DNA from: Chara braunii
Lineage: Eukaryota > Streptophyta > Charophyceae > Charales > Characeae
Length of the DNA stretch: 28,311 bases
NCBI GenBank assembly: GCA_003427395.1
Contig: BFEA01000148.1
Span: 1,108,430 to 1,136,740, forward strand
Direction of reading: 5' to 3'
The translations under genes were made by a program, and so were the position numbers. This document shows positions 8,918-20,063 of this stretch, in pieces. Under the pieces are notes generated by a model. That model ran no database searches and was not told the origin of the DNA. It saw nothing but the letters and a program-made list of their open reading frames with translations. Numbering within the stretch: position 1 is the stretch's first letter; every line of letters begins with the position of its first letter.

Positions 8918-9232
8918 TTTGTCTTCTTCCACTTCTTATTGAGTTGCAATGAATGACAATGTCTCCAAGCCTAGTTTTGCATCATGAATTGGACAAGATA
9001 AAAGAAAAAAATAGAATCCCCGCTTCTTCTTCTTCTTCTTCTTCTTCTTCTTCTTCTTCTTCTTCTTCTTCTTCTTTTTCTCTGTGGTCTTCGTCGCCGT
9101 CGTGGTCTTCTTCATCTTCTTGTTCTTCTTCTCTCTTCTTTGTCTTCTTCCACTTCTTCTTGCATTGCAATGAATGACATTGTCTCCAAGTCGAGTTTTG
9201 CATCATGAATTGAACAAGATAAAAACGGAGAA
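8906..9232. repeat. 221-bp tandem duplication containing a second TTC tract
   Basis: Sequence from 8912 to about 9010 (CTTTGTCTTCTTCCACTTC, then GCAATGAATGACA, TGTCTCCAAG and TTTTGCATCATGAATTG) recurs at about 9133-9230 with few differences, an offset of 221 bases. Between the copies lies (TTC)n at about 9024-9075. Duplication by slippage or unequal exchange through the TTC tracts is the simplest origin. Confidence 0.8.
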
Positions 9233-9359
9233 AAAAAGAAGAAAATGGATCATAGCAAAGTCAGTTGATTTCACACTTGTATCATGATGGATGTATATCA
9301 AATTTCTAATATTTTCTAAACTTTTCTAATGTATTCATGACCTTCTTGTGGGTCTGCAG

Positions 9360-9548
9360 TGGGGGCAAAGGTTGCAATCACACGGTCTCAGATCCCACTG
9401 TACATTCCTTCCTTTACAGTCCTGTTTGCTCCGCCAAATCGTGCGAGTATGATGAAGGGGGAGCAAGCATGTGCCATCTTTGAATTCAAGGTACATGATG
9501 GGTCACGACCGTCATCGTTCTCATCTCAAGTGATGATCGACTGTGTTG
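9360..9548 (+). CDS. Exon 4: second half of the cadherin-like repeat
   Basis: The exon reads from GAKVAITRSQ through SFTVLFAPPNRASMM to IFEFKVHDGSRPSSFSSQV and MIDCV. The motif 'F-F-V-DGS--S----V-I-V' is the signature last strand pair of tandem-95/cadherin-like repeats. The acceptor is GGTCTGCAG after a T-rich tract and the donor is G|GTACGT. The exon begins with two bases of a split codon, which fits the exon 3 donor at 5291, and ends one base into a codon, which fits exon 5. Together exons 3 and 4 give one whole repeat of about 108 residues. Calcium-binding or adhesive roles are typical of the family but not shown here. Confidence 0.65.
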
Positions 9549-10176
9549 GTACGTGTGCATCATCATATCTGTCGGTCTCTGAAGGACTTAAAGCAAGTTA
9601 AAGGAGCTTTTTCCCTTTTTTTTCCTTCTCTTTTTATGAATCAGTTTCATTGTTGCTGAAAGTAGGGTTTGGCAAATTGGCATCCCTTACACAATTGACG
9701 CCTTCCACGCGTTCCTCTGTTATGGCCGAGGAGTAGCCCTGCGACAGCGACATTGATTACTTCCTGCGGAGGGGGAATACCTACAGCGGCTCCAGCTAAT
9801 GTGATTGTTGCATTAGCCTGCTCCAATTGATTTTGCACCTGTTTTTCCCTTTTTAATTTTTTTTTTTTTTTTCACCTTCTAACATAGCCATCTTTTTTTT
9901 GTTTGTATCAAGACAATTGCAAGGGTTATGAGCGGGAACGATAGACAAAAAACCAAGTTGCAAAATCACGAAGAAGCTCAGATAGTCGAATACCAAGAAG
10001 AGAGCACAATGCACCAAGATACCATTCCAATAAGAGCAATACAATAAACTCTGATGTCAATGTCGCCACACTCTGGTCACACCAACATAGTATCCACTGT
10101 CTCTCCTACTGTGTGGCGCCTGGCACCCAACCTACTCTACTCAACCTATCTAGCCTGTCTACGTTCTTGCAGCCAG
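9549..10176 (+). other. Intron 4 of the LamG/cadherin-like gene
   Basis: The intron runs from GTACGT to TTGCAGCCAG. Two AG acceptors lie four bases apart (10171-10172 and 10175-10176). Only the second keeps the frame open, since the first leads to an early stop. A T run at about 9858-9872 is the only notable sequence. I see no further exon within it. Confidence 0.5.
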
Positions 10177-10244
10177 ATCATATCGTTGTTGAAGACCAAT
10201 TTACATTAACGTCATCTCCAATGCAGACCGCCAGCATACACCAG
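10177..10244 (+). CDS. Exon 5: start of a second cadherin-like repeat
   Basis: With the split codon from exon 4 this gives DHIVVEDQFTLTSSP and then MQTASIHQ, ending on a codon boundary at CAG|GTACGT. Directly after the MIDCV strand, 'VVEDQFTLT' sits where 'V-EDT---I' opens the next tandem-95 repeat. The exon is short (68 bases). Its support comes from the paired splice sites, the phase match and the motif order. The remainder of this repeat is not found in a recognisable form downstream, so the gene either continues in exons I cannot identify or has been cut by the repeat-rich DNA after 10.5 kb. Confidence 0.5.
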
Positions 10245-10424
10245 GTACGTGCTCTCTCTCCTCCCCTCAACACCTCGTCTCCCCTCTTCATCATGCGCCT
10301 CCTACCCGAAGACCACCATCACCTCCTCTGCGCACCCGCATGCTCGGTCCGGGTATGGCCGTCCTGCGCCCACTGCCACCGCAGTGCCCTCAGTACTTAG
10401 CGCGCGTTGTTGCACTTTTTCCAG

Positions 10425-10496
10425 TCAAGCCTGTTCAGGCGATCAGAAAGGCAACAGGCTGTCACGCAGGATTTTGATGATGATTGCAATAAATAA
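10425..10496 (+). CDS. Possible terminal exon with stop codon and AATAAA
   Basis: An acceptor-like TTTTTCCAG ends at 10424. In the phase left by exon 5 the frame stays open for 23 codons (SSLFRRSERQQAVTQD and so on) to TAA at 10494. AATAAA overlaps the stop, where a polyadenylation signal could serve. The encoded residues do not resemble a cadherin-like repeat, so this would be an abrupt ending. It may be chance. Confidence 0.17.
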   Translation, partial: SSLFRRSERQQAVTQDFDDDCNK

Positions 10497-10499
10497 AAT

Positions 10500-13400
10500 A
10501 AATTATATAAAGCAAATCCCTTCCTGTTGTGCGCGTCCGGCTTCGAGTGAGACCTTTCAATTGCGGTCTTCGCCGGTTCCCGGTCTTAGGAATCTTTTAT
10601 TTTGATCCGGAACAACAAAAATCATGTAATTAATAATCATAGAATTTTTGGTATGTCATGCATGCATCAATTTTGCCAATTTGCTAATTTTGAGAACTGT
10701 GACAAGATCATCAGAAAGCACAATTATCAAGCAGTGTCAGTGCAAATGAAGCAGGACTAACACACTCAAAGTCAAGACAGGATAAACGAGGGAAAAGTGA
10801 GAACTCATAATAATCTCAGGAAAGTACAGATGAATAGACACGGCCAGCACTAGTCAAGAGTCCTCACTCATCCGTCTAAAGTCTCAACATTGATCTCTCG
10901 TTTTGGTTGTGCGTCTCTTGTGCCTTGAGCTATGCCTATGTACTTCCCGAGATTGAAGCTTCTGAATGTAAAGCCACCTGAAGATTGCAAGCGACTTTCA
11001 AGGATTTCATTGAACAACGTTTGAGTGCTGATATAAGGTTGCAGTTAGAAACAACTCTATTTTTCAGTTATGAGAGAATGTTGAAGACTGATCGTTAGAT
11101 TTTGCTAGGGCAGGCCTCAAAAGTAGTTCGGGCAAACTATTTGATCTTGCCTGGACGTCGGTAGAGTATGTGACTAGCTTGTCAACCCGCACATCTAGCA
11201 AGCGAACTGAATGTTCGGCTAGATGCTACCCATCCAAGGCAAGTCCGAACACTGGTCCATAACATGCCGGAGGATAGCAACTGTAATGTCAGAAAAGTGA
11301 TGGTGAAAGATGTCTACCAGTTTCAAAGTGATGCTGAGAATACCACTGACTTGGGCTATTCTACTGCGATGATTTACCTCTGGTGGCTTTCATCCAAACC
11401 TTAGTTAGTTTTCTCTGTTGATGACAAGTTGTTCGCTGGTTAGTACATAATTTCCCTTTCCTAATCAGTATCCAATCATCGTCGGTTATTCAGTAGGCTG
11501 CAGATTACTGAAACTTCCAATCAACTGCTCACTGCGTAAGGATCATTTACACTCTACGTGAGTTTGACAGCACTCTCGCCCCATTCATGTATTACGCAAA
11601 GACGCTGATAGACGCACGTGCAACATTGATAAACCAACAAATACTGTTGATTTCCAGTTTTCACACTCAGATGAGACAAAAGCAAGAGTTTATAGATCCA
11701 ACTCTCGCACTGAACAGGAAAGCAGGTGACCACAGTTTTCACTCACGTGTAAATCAAGGCGATGTACTGCGTCGGAAAAAGACAGGAAGCCGAGTTGCTT
11801 CGCTCGTAATCTTATAGGCTCTCTTCACTCTCACTACGACGAGCTTGTCTGACGTGTGTTCAAAATCCGTTTTCTCCCTTTGAGTTACGTTGATTCAGTA
11901 ATAAATCTAGTTTCCTACATGGGGATCATACTGGTAGTATGTATGTCAATAATCCACTTCTTGGATAGTTTCGGTGCCAATAAGATTAGTCCTCCTCTCT
12001 TATCACTGCATCGAGTGCCCCTGAGAGGCTCTCGATTCAAACGGTATGCCTCGCTCTACCAGAGGGGTCTCCCCCTCTGTGTTTTCTCTGACAGGATTCA
12101 GATCGATCACTAAGAGATGGAAGATGAACTTGAGGTGAAAAAAAACTTGTGGCCACTGCGGTCTTCTGTTAAATTTCCGCTGCAGATTTGTGTCTAGAGT
12201 CCTTCCCGCGGGCAACCCGGTCATGTATATAGTATGGGATAGTGAACCATCATTCTCTAGCAACACATAACAGTGAGCATTGGTAGTCACTGTTACCGTT
12301 TGTACTTGGCGTAAGGGGTTGACGAGTTCAACTCCTACCCTTTGCTCGTCTTGGACTTGAGGGGTGAACGCTGCGTTTCACTTAGTTGAGAGTCTCTTAA
12401 TTGACAAGTCTCGGTTAGGCCGAATATACACTACTGCTCACACTAACCCCTACTCGTATGTTGCTCATTAGAATTTGTTGTCATTCCTGTACGATATGAG
12501 GTGCCACCTAGGATTATCGTCATCTGTATTCGGGCCAGCAGTTGTTTAGCATTGTCCTTACTCACACTTAGTACAGGGCTACAAAGGGCTGCTCACGACA
12601 CACTGCATCGGAGTTCGTTAAGAGCGACCCCTTTTTGCCACATTGATTGAGTGACCAAGAACGGAGGGAGAGAATATACTGTTATGAACGGAATCAATCC
12701 GGGCACAAGGAGATGGCGTGCAGGCAGATGGGCCGATCTTTGAGCGTCAGTCGGGAAAACACTAAATTTTCTGCGTCCCTCACCACAAGCCAGCCAGAGG
12801 TTCACTATCGATTTTCAGTATGGATGCCTTGCCAAGCCTTCAAGCGTTAACGACTCGGGATTAAAAGGAGCATAGGAGGTGGATGATGGGAACTTACCGA
12901 GCTAGCATTTAGTCCCCGTCCAACAGGAACCTAACAAGAAGGTAAGCAACTCTCCTGAGTACCCTCCCCTTTTCCCCCATCTGTTTGATAGTGACGGTAT
13001 ACCTTGTCAAATCTGACTTATCAATCTGACACAACAACAAGCCCCTCTCATCGTGATTGGGGCTCTCTGATTGTTACTCGTTACTTTGAGAGAAGCACAC
13101 GACAGGGAAGTGCGAGTAGGAAGGACTGTTGCCCAACACATATCGAGACAGGGGATGAGAACGAAGGAGGGGTAAGCAAGGTTTCTGCGAGAGATGCTGG
13201 AACCTTACGTGGTGGTTCAATCTTAGCTTAAATAGAACCAAACTCCTCGCCGATCAACCAACCAGTTTAAGTCAAGCTTCCAACCGTCCCGATTTCACAC
13301 TCAATCACAGACATGATACAAGAAGCCCTTGGCCAACAATGGTCCAGAAATAGCATGAAAAATGGTAAGTTATAAATTCCGGGAGACACAAAAAAGGCCT

Positions 13401-13696
13401 TAAAGATGGACTGAGAAAGGGAGCCAATCGGGTTCCTTCACCATTAGTGATGGTTCAACTTCTGATGCTCGTTTTCTTCATCCAGTTCTCACATAGCCCT
13501 CACGCGTAAGTAGTCCTCTTTTTCTCAAGGTCGACGAGAGAATTAGGCTCATGACAAGGGAATAGTACAACAACAATGTGACCCAGCGCTATGACCGAAC
13601 ACTCTCAGATGAAGTCAATAATCTAGAGAGTTCGAGTAACCTCTCCTCCTCAGCCTCGACTTCTTTTCACGCTTCACTGACTCCGACTCTTCGTGA
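10500..13696. other. No gene recognised
   Basis: About 3.2 kb with only short unconvincing frames on both strands. One bulged hairpin is clear: CATCTAGC-AAG-CGAAC (11192-11207) pairs with GTTCGGCTAGATG (11213-11225), leaving AAG unpaired. The bases before 13697 lead into the macrosatellite without a sharp boundary. It may be decayed retroelement DNA, but I see no terminal repeats. Confidence 0.5.
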
Positions 13697-15175
13697 CTTC
13701 TCCATCTCTCATTTTCCCTGGACTGTGACCGTAGAAAGTTGCGCATACCCATCCTTTGTCATATCCATGATAGAGACGATAGCGATCGTGAGTGGGAATT
13801 AGTGACGTCAACTCTCTGATAAGCCACTACTCTACACTTTGTCGTTGCACCCAACTTCTCCTTCAACAACGATCCTTGCGTACTAGCAAATGCAGTCGCT
13901 AGTGACCAAAGAGGCGAAGAGCCCTCTTTTATCCCTCAGTAGCAAGTGCAGGGCAAGCAACGGATGTCTTAAAGTGACGACTTCAAGTGAATGCAGCCGC
14001 TAGTGACCGAAGAGGCGAAGAGCCATTTTTTATCCCTTAGTAGCAAGTGTAGGGCTAGTGACGAATGACTTAAAGCGACGGATAACTTAAAGTGCCTTCT
14101 CCATCTCTCATTTTCCCTAGATTGTGATCGTAGAAAGTTGCTCGTACCCGTCCTTTGTCATATCCATGATAGAGACGATAGGGATCATGAGTGGGAATTA
14201 GTGACATCAACTCTCTTATAAGCCAGTATTCTACACTTTGTCGTTACCCCAGCTTCTCCTTCAACAACGATCCTTGCGTACTAGCGAATGCAGCCGCAAG
14301 TGACCAAAGAGGCGAAGAGCCCTCTTTTATCCCTCAGTAGCAAGTGCAGGGCAAGCGACGGATGACTTAATGTGATGGCTTAAAGCGAATGCAGCCGCTA
14401 GTGACCAAAGAGGCGAAGAAACCTCTTTTATCCCTAAGTAGCAAGTGCAGGGCAAGCGACGGATGACTTAAAGCGACGGATGACTTAAAGTGACTTCTCC
14501 ATCTCTCATTTTCCCTGGACTGCGACCGTAGGAAGTTGCTCATACCCATCCTTTGTCATATCCATGATAGAGACGATAGCGATCACGAGTGGGAATTAGT
14601 GACGCCAACTCTCTGATAAGCCACTACTCTACACTTTGCCGTTGCACCCAGCTTCTCCTTCAACAACGATCCTTGCGACGATCCTTGCGTACTAGCGAAT
14701 GCAGCCGCTAGTGACCAAAGAGGCGAAGAGCCCTCTTTTATCCCTCAGTAGCAAGTGCAGGGCAAGCGACTGACTTAATGTGATGACTTAAAGCAAATGC
14801 AGCCGCTAGTGACCAAAGAGGCGAAGAGCCCCCTTTTATCCCTTAATAGCAAGTGCAGGGCAAGCGACGAATGACTTAAAGCGACGGATGACTTAAAGTG
14901 ACTTCTCCATCTCTCATTTTCCCTGAACTGCGACCGTAGAAAGTTGCTCATACCCATCCTTTGTCATATCCGTAATAGAGACGATAGCGATCATGATTGG
15001 GAATTGGTGACGTTAGCTCTCTGATAAGCCACTACTCCACACTTTGTCGTTGCACCCAGCTTCTCCTTCAACGACGATCCTTGCGTACTAGCGAATGCAG
15101 CCGCTAGTGACCAAAGAGGCGAAGAGCCCTCTTTTATCCCTCAGTAGCAAGTGCAGGGCAAGCGACGGATGACTA
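13697..15175. repeat. Macrosatellite: four copies of a roughly 400-bp unit with nested 100-bp subrepeats
   Basis: Units start with CTTCTCCATCTCTCATTTTC at 13697, 14096, 14494 and 14902, giving periods of 399, 398 and 408 bases; the last unit is truncated at about 15175. Each full unit ends with two tandem copies of a roughly 100-bp subrepeat (GCAGCCGCTAGTGACC, AAAGAGGCGAAGAG, then GTAGCAAGTGCAGGGC), the final unit with one, making seven in all near 13889, 13990, 14286, 14389, 14696, 14795 and 15094. Most subrepeats hold a 7-bp stem, AAAGAGG/CCTCTTT. A 60-codon minus-strand frame recurs in two units only because the unit is repeated. Confidence 0.9.
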
Positions 15176-16320
15176 AACCCTCCTCATTTGCACGCTCTAC
15201 TCTCTCCGTAGTACCCTTCATCGATATTTGTAGTCACCTCAAGGAGCCCTCTTGCTTGGTCACTAAACCTCCCCTTGAGGACAGTTTGCGTCAACGGCGG
15301 CTAGCGTGCTGTTCCCTTTCCGAAGTCTATCTCTCGCCTTGGTTAGGCTCCTCCTTTACATGTCCTACTACATGAGTACTGGGTGAAGTTGATGCCGACG
15401 ATGACTAGTGATCACAAGAATAGCCTTCTCATCCGCTCATCCGAACTCTGACCCTCTTCCATTAGCTCTCCTCCTTGCGTATATCCTTAGTTCGTAGCAT
15501 GCCCCAAGCTGATCACATGTAACCGTCTCACCCCCTTAATCTCGCTGCCGGCACGAATTGGCCTCACCGCGAGCCGTGCTTGCACGCGGAAAACTGTTGA
15601 AGTCAACAACTAGCAAGCGGAAAGCTCCACCCTAAAAACTTCCCGATAGCTGAATCTCCCACACTCTCTTTACAAACGTACGTTGTCGGTGCGAACACCC
15701 TTACAAGGTTATCCGCCCTGTTTTTTTGCAAGCGACAGAATAAGTTTGGTTTAAAGTTCAGGCATACCGCGCGAGGCGCAACTGTAGTCTTGGTTTACAT
15801 TGACTGGGTGGTTGACTAGAGCAGAGAGTGTGTGGGCGCGCAGGCTTGAGGCGCTCGTGATTTTAACTGTTGATGTTTGAAGAACCGGCGTGATCGCCGA
15901 CCAGAGACTTGTGCGTACGTGCGGAGGACGGCATCGACAACGAGGTGGCTTTGGAGTGTTTTCAGTAGGTCCGCGCGTCACGCAGTACCTGTTCATTTGG
16001 GTGTTTGTTGAATGCTAGACCCAGCTTTGGGCCTAGCATTATTGCTTACGGTGTCGGGCTTTCATTCAAGGGATTCAGGGATCGAGGCCAGGCGACGACG
16101 ACATGGGAGTGTTGGAGCGGCAAGGAGGAACCAAGGGGTTGAGGGCCCAACGGGGCCATCCTCCATGGTTTGCTGCCGCGAGGCCGAAGTTCTTTCCTCA
16201 CCTTATGACCTTGTTTTTTTATCCTTCGTGACTAGTATTTCACCTCTGTTATCGTAGCTATTATTATTGTTGTTATTACTATTGTTGTTTTGAAAATATT
16301 TACCTTTCCGAAGTCGGATG
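15176..16320. other. No gene recognised
   Basis: About 1.1 kb of unique-looking sequence with short frames on both strands that match no family I know. A short ATT/GTT-rich stretch at about 16255-16290 precedes the gag-like frame below. Confidence 0.4.
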
Positions 16321-16629
16321 CGATGGAGGGTTTAGAGGTTATCAACGGAGTGAAGAGTTGGCTCAGGTGGGTGAACTCTGATTATGAGCTTATGTACTGA
16401 GGACGTCGAGGCAGTTAAAGACCTCGAGTGCGCCTTCTTGTGGCGGGCCCATTTGGGCTCCTACGTATTTGGAATGCTGACGAAATTTATCTACGCCGCC
16501 GGCCTTGAAGCACGGACTGAGGAGTTCAACATGCATGCGACCGACGGGCGCATAACCCATGAGGAGGAGAGACCTGAACGGCAGGAATCTCCTGCGGATG
16601 TTCCACCCACAGACTCTGATCTGCAGTAA
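16321..16629 (+). pseudogene. Broken, possibly gag-like reading frame
   Basis: ATG at 16322 opens MEGLEVINGVKSWLRW, which runs to DYELMY and a TGA at about 16399. In the next frame, the sequence TEDVEAVKDLECAFLW continues to a TAA at 16627, ending in an acidic Glu/Pro/Ser-rich tail. The composition either side of the break (Trp, Tyr, Leu then acidic) looks protein-like, and one base change in length would join the two parts. A retrotransposon capsid region is one possibility, but no diagnostic motif such as a zinc knuckle is visible. I do not recognise the family. Confidence 0.22.
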
Positions 16630-16912
16630 GAGGCTTGACCGTGAGCATGCCCGCTGGGACACGAGGGAATGGTATACGATCCCTGAGTGGAGTATCTGGG
16701 GCGCTATGGGGAGGACGCAACAACAATTTTTCCATGGAACACCTCTTATTGCGGGCTCCAAAAGTTTACATTTGAATATTGCTACTACCACCAAAATTTG
16801 TGTTGGGGCCTGTCCCACCAAGGCTCGTGATTATAGAAGCGCAACCAGACCGCGCCTTTGATTTCACGACCTGCAGATAGAGAGGTGAGTGTGAGCATGC
16901 CCTTTGGGACCA
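16617..16912. repeat. Direct repeat pair, about 45 bp, 250 bp apart
   Basis: 16617-16662 (GATCTGCAGTAAGAGG, then GTGAGCATGCCCGCTGGGAC) and 16869-16912 (GACCTGCAGATAGAGAGG, then GTGAGCATGCCCTTTGGGAC) are clearly related. This suggests that the sequence from here to about 19 kb belongs to one internally repetitive element. Confidence 0.6.
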
Positions 16913-17123
16913 TATTATGCTTGAGCAGGGTGGGACCGGAGAAGCTCCAGTAAGAGCCCGCAGCACAGCGTGCAAATTGTTTTGTCGGACTTGAGTATAC
17001 GGGGGAAAGACTAACTGAACCGTCTAGTAGCTGGCTCCCTCCAAAGTTTCCCGCAGGATAGCCGGATCTGCTGAGCAACCGCGGAGCCAGGGGCTTACCC
17101 GACGGGTGTGAGAATAGCCGCCA

Positions 17124-18970
17124 GTTGAAGACTTACCTATAGGTCGGCGTGCTGCTTATCCGGCGACGAAGTAACCTCTATGCATGAATGACTGGGAAAA
17201 CAGTGCATATTCCCATATTCTAAGGGGAGGCTCATTCGTTTTAGCCCATACAGTCGATAGGAGCAGCATGGGGTGTGTCGCAGGTTGGAGATCTACCTGC
17301 TAACGATGCGTCGCTCGCCCATCCAATGAAAGGCATACCCATAGGTCGGAGCACTGCTCACCCTATCGATGGAAGAACCGTGAGAGTGGCAGCACTGAGA
17401 AGTGTCTATCGAGCGGAGGGCTACTGCAAGGTCAGAGACTTACCTATCGGGTGTGGGGCCAGAAGACTAAGGGAACCGTCGGGGAGCCAGTCCCTTTTCG
17501 AGGTCTTCCTTAGGTAGCGAGGGTCACTCGCAATTGCGCTGCGCTAATTGAGAGAGAGGCGTAACGGACTGATGCGCTAACTTCGAGGAATCAGAAGAAG
17601 ACGGGCAAGACGACAAGGGAGCGAGGCATCGAACGTGGGGGAGGGGAACTTGGACGCAGTTTGCGCCAGAAGCATTCAGAAGTTGAGGGAAATAGGAAGC
17701 AAGTTGGCAGGAAAGGAGATATGGCGGGGATAAGGAAGTGATAGTCTGTAGAAGGCTTAACATAATCAGGCTGGGAAAGCGACTAGTCGGGGGTTCTAAG
17801 GCTGGGCAAACCAGGATCCAAAGTTAGTTTTAGCAAAAAGTGAGTAGGAAGTGGGCTGCAAGAAAAGAGGGGTGCGCGGAGGTTCTCGAAAGTAGATATG
17901 GCGGGCATCAAAGAATGAGTGTCTCGCTCGTTTCCTGGTGAAATCGAGCGAGAAGAGTTGCTAATTGGGGGTTTTTAAGGTACTGCGAGTCGATTGGCGA
18001 ATTCAAAATTAAGAAAGACAAGTTAGTTCCTATGATGCGGGAGAAAAGGCCTGCGCGGTGCAGAGCAGTTTGAAGTAGTAATGAACCTTCCCGTGTTCTA
18101 GTGGAAGGTTTGTTCTCGTTTTGCACGTTGGGGAGGAGGATGCCCGCGCGCTCGTCGAGTCGACTCGATTAGTAAGGCCGCTTGTAGGTCCACCGCCGGT
18201 CGTGCTTGTTGAAATCAGGATATCGCCGTCAAGTTACTTACCTTCATAACTGCTATCATAGTGGACATCGAAAGCAGGCTACTTGTCTAAGCGATGTACC
18301 GGACGCGGTTTTAGCGGAACATTCATTCGATTTTGCTCAGCCTATCTATGGAAGCATGGTGAGAACGACCGTGAGGTTGGGGACTTACCTATTGGCCAGG
18401 GCACTGCTCGGCGTGTCGGACGAAGTGGATTCCCGCCATTTCTTTGCTCACAAGGTCGAGGTAATAGTGTATCTTCCCGCGGTCTTGCGCAAGATTCATT
18501 CGGATCTTACTCATCCAAGTCAAAGTAGCATGAAGCCAGCCATAAGGCCGGAGACGTACCTGGTGGGCAGTGCGTTGCTCATCCTATTAATGGGAGTGGA
18601 ATGAGGCGGGCTATGAATTTGGAGACTAGCCCGTGGGCCGATGAGCCGCTCCTACTATTGGTCGTGCCTGCGTGAGGTGAACCGCTGAACGGATACTTAC
18701 CTGATCGACCGATGTCATTAGGCTGATCGCATTTTGGACTGCAACTGCATTACGGGACTCCGAAGCCGCAACAAAGACCGCAGGGTTGAAAACAAGGTGA
18801 GAAAGGAAGAGGGAAGAAAACTCACCTACGTCGTTCCTGCATACGAGAGGCTGGGCTATAGCTGAAAAGGCAGTCAACCTAGCAAAGGTACGAGCCGAGA
18901 GCATTCAAACAGTGAGGGACAACGAACAAAAGGGGAAAGAACTTCGGGCAAAGAGGATACTTACCTGCTT
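17124..18970. repeat. Degenerate roughly 48-bp repeat family carrying ACTTACC
   Basis: Related segments occur near 17124, 17283, 17325, 17432, 18377, 18545, 18617 and 18690. They share GGAGACTTACCTAT, then GCACTGCTCA and CCTATCNATGGAAG in that order, with much divergence. ACTTACC occurs exactly at 17131, 17438, 18236, 18383, 18695 and 18959. On the minus strand this reads GGTAAGT, a 5' splice-site consensus. Between copies the sequence is unrelated. No open frame of note crosses the field. Confidence 0.5.
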
Positions 18971-19029
18971 CGGGCACCTACGGATGAGGACAGTCCGTGT
19001 GTCACGACGACAGGCTGTGTTACAAAGCT

Positions 19030-19420
19030 CCGAACCTTGTTCCCACAACGACAGACTATGTTTCGGTGGTCGGTACCACTAAATTTTTGACTGCTATTGA
19101 CGTCGTGTGTTCGAGGCGTCGTTCGTCACCGTGCATCTTGGCTGCTGCAGTATCCCTTGCTGCTACGTTGCTGTGCGCTCTGCTGTTTGCTTCGGTTGCG
19201 TTTCTACTACAACAGTTGTTGTGCTTACTGCGGATTGTTGTGCTATTGCTGGTACGACTGTGCAAACTATCGTATGATCGCTGCGTTGTTGTGCTTGCTG
19301 CATTTCCACTGGGCCTCGCTGCACAGTTAGGTGTGTATTTCTATATTTCATAATAGAGCGCATTAGGTGTGCACTGTTTAAGTACGGCTGTTTAAAGTCG
19401 CATGGCCGCAGTTTCATCGG
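19030..19420 (-). other. Minus-strand frame of unknown nature
   Basis: Minus-strand 19310-19163 reads EMQQAQQRSD, then IVCTVVPAIAQQSAVSTTTV and VETQPKQTAE, a Gln/Thr/Val-rich run that looks somewhat protein-like. It lacks a clear start, ends after about 48 residues and matches no domain I know. It could be a fragment of a retroelement polyprotein or chance. Confidence 0.15.
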
Positions 19421-19818
19421 GGGGGGGGGTTGGTGATCGGAGATTTTGAAGGGGGATTATTGCTGCGATTTGGGGAGTCGCCAAAGAGTTAATAGCTGGC
19501 AGTTTGACTTCAGTTGACCAAACTGCTGTGCGTTTTGGCCATCATTGTGGGGCCCTCAGGCGTACCAAGGCAACAAGGCCCTCTCCCTGGAGTTGAGTTT
19601 GTCCCCCTCCTGTATCTCGAGAGTCTGAACCCCCTTCTCCTGCCTTTCTAAATCTCAGTCTAATCTTGTTCAGAGAGGAAGGCGGCAAACGGGATTGCAA
19701 CCCGTAGGACCGCAACAAGAATCTGTGGGGAGTCAGCTCACTGATTGCGGGAGCTCTGCCGGAACTCAGGGGGAGTTCTGGAGGTAGGGAACTGAGAGGT
19801 AATCATTTGCTTTCCCTC

Positions 19819-19824
19819 TATAAA
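19819..19824 (+). promoter_or_regulatory. TATA-like site upstream of the hairpin array
   Basis: CTCTATAAACC is a good TATA-box match and stands about 245 bases before the first hairpin of the array at 20064. If the array and the repeat field to 22.1 kb are transcribed, this is the best candidate promoter on the + strand. The region could also be part of an LTR. No second copy is present in the window to confirm that. Confidence 0.25.
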
Positions 19825-20063
19825 CCCAGCTATAGCCCATATCTGTACTTCTTGCTATGTTGACTGAATATACTGCGTGCATCCTTACTTTGACTTTTAT
19901 GTTTGACTTTCAGGACACAAACCAGACTTGATAAAGGAATGTTTGTGCAATTTCAGTTTCAGATTTGTTGTTTGATTGAAAGAAAATTGTGAAAAAGGGT
20001 TGCATCTGGGGGAAAGGTGGGAATAAGGTGGTTCTGCCTACGTCTGACTGGGTCAACCAAAGG

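Noticed and set aside
7007-9206. Long Lys/Glu/Arg, Ser and Leu/Phe-rich frames on both strands
   Set aside because: They are translations of TTC/GAA and TCC repeats. All frames of such tracts lack stops.
12300-12345. GAGTTCAACTCC as a tRNA T-arm
   Set aside because: The flanking five-base arms do not pair and no acceptor stem is present.
14367-14957. A 60-codon minus-strand frame conserved between 14367-14549 and 14775-14957
   Set aside because: Both copies lie in successive units of the macrosatellite, so similarity reflects DNA duplication and not selection on protein. Other units do not keep the frame.
13697-15175. CRISPR-like array
   Set aside because: Units are about 400 bp with long similar stretches and no short identical repeats separated by unique spacers. 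The context is eukaryotic.
16390-16821. 143-codon minus-strand frame
   Set aside because: It overlaps the more protein-like + strand frame and has no recognisable motif. It is probably the shadow frame.
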